NCBI GenBank assembly: GCA_028698975.1
Contig: JAQVVK010000105.1
Location: forward strand, 1-7,548
Direction: 5' to 3'
Source: Victivallaceae bacterium
Lineage (GTDB): Bacteria; Verrucomicrobiota; Lentisphaeria; Victivallales; Victivallaceae
DNA length: 7,548 nucleotides
The translations under genes were made by a program, and so were the position numbers. How positions within the stretch are numbered: position 1 is the stretch's first letter; every line of letters starts with the position of its first letter. The notes under the pieces are model-generated. The model was not told the origin of the DNA. It searched no databases and worked only from the letters and a program-made list of their open reading frames with translations. This document shows, one piece after another, positions 6,801 through 7,548 of the stretch.

Positions 6801-6965
6801 GTGATCGCCACCGGAGCGAGCGCGGTGAGCCGCCGTTCGCTGGGAACCGCGGTTTTCGGCGGCATGGTGGCGGCGGTGCTGGTCGGCACCATGATGATAC
6901 CGGCCTTTTTCGTCGTCGTACAGTCTATCATGGGTCTGGTTTGCGTAAAGAAAGCGAAGGAGTAG
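3810..6965 (+). CDS. RND multidrug efflux pump, inner-membrane subunit (HAE1/AcrB type)
   Basis: A 1051-residue pump, very close to AcrB (1049). It is a proton-driven trimeric exporter that captures substrates from the periplasm and outer membrane leaflet. Seen: TM1 about 10-32 after MFSRFFIEHPRF; a first large periplasmic loop to about 335; TM2-6 about 340-500; a second periplasmic loop about 560-870; TM8-12 about 875-1045. The proton-relay residues are present: Asp409 and Asp410 in GIVVDDAIVVIEN (AcrB Asp407/Asp408), Lys949 in GIACKTAILIVEFAK (AcrB Lys940) and an Arg near 981 in KLRFRAVLMT (AcrB Arg971). The loop PVIQGIGQTSGF (668-679) matches the PxIxGxGxxxGF porter-domain motif of HAE1 pumps. 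The ATG has AAGGA at 3797-3801 and lies 4 bases after the adaptor stop. All key residues are intact, so it should be functional. The HAE1 class favours drugs, bile salts, dyes or lipids over metals. No outer-membrane channel gene is in the window, so the complex must use one encoded elsewhere or further downstream. Confidence 0.97.
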   Translation: MFSRFFIEHPRFAFVVSIVITLAGLISIAVLPVAQYPNFVPSQVSITATYPGADAKTVQETVVQPIETQVNGVKKMLYISSTSTDTGSATITVTFGIGTDGDSNTVNTQNRVNWADAQLPEEVRRQSVIVKEKSSSMLAMIAVYSPNGEYDDLFLNNFASINLKDELARISGVGDVSILGERKYSMRIWLDVDKLAYLKMTVDDVSNAITAQNVQVSAGAVGDAPAPDGQVFRYALQTQGRMTQVEEFKKIVIRSTNEGEQVRLGDVARVELGAESYSSVGSFNGKPAALLAVYQLNDANGLEIIKAVHGKLAELKPYFPAGIECAIPFDTTDFINASISEVVETLFIAVLLVILVTYLFLQDWRSTLVPTVAIPVSLVGTFAVLLVIGFTINLITLFGLILAIGIVVDDAIVVIENVNRLMEQEHLSPKAAAIKSMEQVTGPVIATTLVLLAMFVPVCFLAGITGEMYRQFGITISVAVVISSINALTLSPALSAMLLRPIAANRRKFVFFRWFDALFERLTSGYGRVVAPLIRHASLMMLFYAGLTALALFMYGKLPTGFIPDEDQGKIFVNVQLPDAASLNRSIDLTDELVKICQETPGVKEVIAVPGYSILTGSQASNNSLLIVALDDWDKRPTDELQQNAICAALNRRFAAVKGASVAAFGMPVIQGIGQTSGFSFVVEDTTGTDAARLQQAIDSVCSEANRDPALTAVFSTFSSRVPQLFLEIDREKAMKLGIDIADINSALQGMTGYTYVNDFNKYGKVYKVEIQADASYRDSAAKLHSIYVRNSAGEMAPLSTLVKISMRTAPQYLNRYNLYSSATINGNPAPGYSSGQAMQAMQAIAARTLPEGMKFEWTDMSYQELEAGRGIAFSGVEIPMMGVIIGLALFFMYLFLVAQYESWMLPFAVILSVPIAFFGALVALWCCGIENNIYTQVGFVLLFGIACKTAILIVEFAKQKYDEGTELREAATFAAKLRFRAVLMTAVSFILGTFPLVIATGASAVSRRSLGTAVFGGMVAAVLVGTMMIPAFFVVVQSIMGLVCVKKAKE

Positions 6966-6972
6966 TCAATAT

Positions 6973-7548
6973 ATGGATGCCGCATCGTTATTGTTTCGGG
7001 TGGAAACGCTGTTGTTTCTGCTTTCGATCGCCACGGTTTCAGCCATTGTGCTTAAAAAGATCAATATACCGTTTACGATCGGTCTGGTGCCGGTGGGGAT
7101 TGTGATTGCGGCACTGCTGAAGATGCTGCCGCCGATGCAGCATGTCGAGTCGCTCGGGCTGGGGCGCGAACTCATCATGTATGTGCTTCTGCCCGCGCTG
7201 ATCTTTGACGCCTCGATCAACATCGACACCAAATTGCTGAAACGCCACCTCTACCCGACGCTGATGCTGGCCGGGCCGGGACTGGCCATTGCCACATTTA
7301 TCACCGGCGGGATCGTGCACTGGGTGGCCGGTGTGAGCTGGGGTTCGTCGATGATCTTCGGCGCGCTGATTTCGGCCACCGACCCGGTGGCGGTGATCTC
7401 GCTGTTTGAAATCGTCGGCGCGCCGCGTCGGCTGCGGATTCTGGTTGACGGCGAAAGTTTGTTCAACGACGCCACCGCCATTGCCATGTTCAACGTGGTG
7501 ACCAAACTGGTTTTCGGCGGTATCGCGCTGAGCTGGGGCGAAACCGCG
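6973..7548 (+). CDS. CPA1-family Na+/H+ antiporter, N-terminal 192 residues (truncated by window edge)
   Basis: The frame opens at ATG 6973 and stays open to the right edge (192 codons), starting MDAASLLFRVETLLFLLSIA. Successive hydrophobic stretches at about 14-28, 34-51, 66-80 and 96-120 and beyond fit a multi-pass inner-membrane carrier. The diagnostic motifs of the NhaP/NHE branch are present: FGALISATDPVAVISLFE (129-146) with Thr136-Asp137-Pro138, and DGESLFNDATAIAMFNVV (159-176) with Asn165-Asp166, the ion-binding pair typical of electroneutral CPA1 exchangers. LLPALIFDASINID (72-85) is also a family hallmark. The start is supported by AAGGAG at 6957-6962, within the end of the pump gene, and lies 7 bases after that stop, so it is co-transcribed with the pump. 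A K+(Na+)/H+ exchanger of the same family is the alternative; ion choice cannot be read from this part. The C-terminal half, which may hold a cytoplasmic regulatory domain, is not visible. Confidence 0.93.
   Translation, partial: MDAASLLFRVETLLFLLSIATVSAIVLKKINIPFTIGLVPVGIVIAALLKMLPPMQHVESLGLGRELIMYVLLPALIFDASINIDTKLLKRHLYPTLMLAGPGLAIATFITGGIVHWVAGVSWGSSMIFGALISATDPVAVISLFEIVGAPRRLRILVDGESLFNDATAIAMFNVVTKLVFGGIALSWGETA

Overview
The window comes from a GC-rich bacterium with dense gene packing. The outward-facing proteins are a lipoprotein-type adaptor and an RND pump, so a Gram-negative-type double envelope is likely. The pairing of a NifU/IscU-like scaffold with a GGGtGRT-family protein is known from anaerobes, including Clostridia, Bacteroidetes, Spirochaetes and Lentisphaerae. 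Together with the GC content this makes an anaerobe, perhaps of the PVC/Lentisphaerae type, a reasonable guess. No rRNA or other marker is present, so this is only a lean.

Layout. On the minus strand (positions 1-1099) lies a two-gene operon read leftwards: the NifU/IscU-like scaffold protein (395-1099), then the GGGtGRT-family protein (start at 384, running off the left edge). An AT-rich divergent intergenic region (1100-1244) follows, with candidate promoters in both directions. On the plus strand are four genes: a divergent phosphohexomutase-like protein that has lost the catalytic serine (1245-2624), an RND periplasmic adaptor lipoprotein (2663-3805), an HAE1-type RND inner-membrane pump (3810-6965) and the N-terminal part of a CPA1-type Na+/H+ antiporter (6973 to the right edge). 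The last three are packed 4 and 7 bases apart and are almost certainly co-transcribed. The mutase-like gene, 38 bases ahead, may belong to the same unit.

How the genes work together. Adaptor and pump form two parts of a tripartite drug/metabolite efflux system; no outer-membrane channel gene is present in the window. The antiporter may help balance the ion gradients that drive the pump. The minus-strand pair probably handles Fe-S clusters, or a process that depends on them, but its purpose is not established. The least ordinary items are the mutase-like protein, which keeps the sugar- and phosphate-binding loops but has a damaged active site and an inserted CxCxCxC motif, and the NifU-like/GGGtGRT pair. 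I saw no mobile elements, CRISPR arrays, tRNA or rRNA genes.
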